A stretch of DNA of 5,844 nucleotides, from NCBI GenBank assembly GCA_016839385.1, contig JAEOUK010000468.1, positions 1-5,844 on the forward strand, in the 5' to 3' direction. This document shows, in pieces, positions 5,540 to 5,844 of the stretch. Under the pieces are notes generated by a model that worked only from the letters and a program-made list of their open reading frames with translations, ran no database searches and was not told the origin of the DNA. Position 1 is the stretch's first letter. Every line of letters begins with the position of its first letter. The stretch is from Promethearchaeota archaeon. GTDB taxonomy: Archaea > Asgardarchaeota > Lokiarchaeia > Sigynarchaeales > MK-D1. Made by a program: the position numbers and the translations under genes.

Positions 5540-5844
5540 ATGACAGCACATTTTGATAAGAAGAAATTTTTCAACCAAATGGTTGGAAATTGGAAAGGTA
5601 CTGCGAAAACTTACTTTAAACCTAACGAATTAGCGGATGAATCTACGATTGAAGGATCAATTAAAGAAATTTTAGGTGGATTATTTCTACTCCATGAATA
5701 TGAAGGAACTTTAATGGGAGAGAAGATGTCAGGGTTAGCAATATACGGGTATAATGAAAAAAAGGAACAATTTGAGATAGCGTGGATTGATAATCTGCAT
5801 CAAGGGTCTGAAATCATGTTCTCCAAAGGAAAAAATACAGGTAA
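5540..5844 (+). CDS. DUF1579-type protein, N-terminal part, cut by the window end
   Basis: The frame is open from the ATG to the right edge, giving 101 complete codons. The translation begins MTAHFDKKKFFNQMVGNWKG and continues with EGSIKEILGGLFLLHEYEG (38-56) and SGLAIYGYNEKKEQFEIAWIDN (64-85). This pattern of an N-terminal GxWxG strand, a 'LGGxFLxxEYEG' strand, a 'GYD' strand and a 'WID' strand is characteristic of DUF1579. DUF1579 proteins are small (roughly 150-170 residues), cytosolic beta-barrel-like proteins that may bind a small ligand, but no biochemical role is established. About a third to 40 percent is probably missing off the right edge. The gene has its own Shine-Dalgarno core and a 110-base spacer from the peptidase gene, so it need not belong to the same transcript. 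Confidence 0.75.
   Translation, partial: MTAHFDKKKFFNQMVGNWKGTAKTYFKPNELADESTIEGSIKEILGGLFLLHEYEGTLMGEKMSGLAIYGYNEKKEQFEIAWIDNLHQGSEIMFSKGKNTG

Noticed and set aside
599..5563. Identical 15-base string CATTTTGATAAGAAG at 599-613 and 5549-5563
   Set aside because: One copy is antisense within the surface-protein gene and the other is coding in the DUF1579-type gene, at unrelated positions. With this AT-rich composition a chance match is the simplest explanation, and there is no mobile-element context.
1..5844. A coordinated multi-gene system (defence island, secretion cluster or C1 operon)
   Set aside because: Neighbouring functions are unrelated, spacers are long with their own promoter-like and terminator-like signals, and there are no toxin-antitoxin, nuclease, transposase, integrase or CRISPR features.

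Overview
This 5.8 kb AT-rich window looks archaeal. It holds a full-length formylmethanofuran dehydrogenase subunit A gene, TATA-type promoter elements, T-run terminators without strong hairpins, and a small surface protein built as signal peptide, beta-rich ectodomain, one membrane helix and a basic tail. Gene content and style would suit an uncultured lineage such as an Asgard archaeon, but that placement is an inference with no marker gene behind it.

Layout from left to right: (1) 4-441, + strand, a winged-helix HxlR-type regulator whose upstream region lies outside the window. (2) 453-1121, - strand, a secreted and membrane-anchored protein of unknown function, convergent with the regulator and only 11 bases from it. 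(3) 1122-1452, a 331-base divergent intergenic region. It has a good TATA box and two G-rich direct repeats on the side of the surface-protein gene, and a perfect 9-bp inverted repeat and an 11-base direct repeat nearer fwdA. (4) 1462-3186, + strand, fwdA, the metal-dependent amidohydrolase subunit that joins formate to methanofuran, with its expected metal-binding residues. (5) 3291-5429, + strand, a cytosolic S9 (prolyl oligopeptidase family) serine peptidase with an N-terminal propeller-like region and a complete Ser/Asp/His triad. (6) 5540 to the right edge, + strand, the first 101 codons of a DUF1579-type protein.

The genes do not read as one operon. Each of the last three has its own upstream spacer of about 100 bases or more, T-rich ends lie between them, and TATA-like boxes precede most of them. 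The functions (regulator, surface protein, C1 metabolism, peptidase, unknown) do not form an obvious pathway. fwdA stands alone, with no other Fwd/Fmd subunit in view.

The most useful result is about start sites. All four genes with a visible upstream region carry a GTGA/GGTG Shine-Dalgarno core 5-6 bases before an ATG. In fwdA and the peptidase gene that core includes an in-frame GTG that could be mistaken for the start codon, so I place these starts at 1462 and 3291. I found no clear sign of an undescribed multi-gene system, RNA gene, CRISPR array or mobile element.
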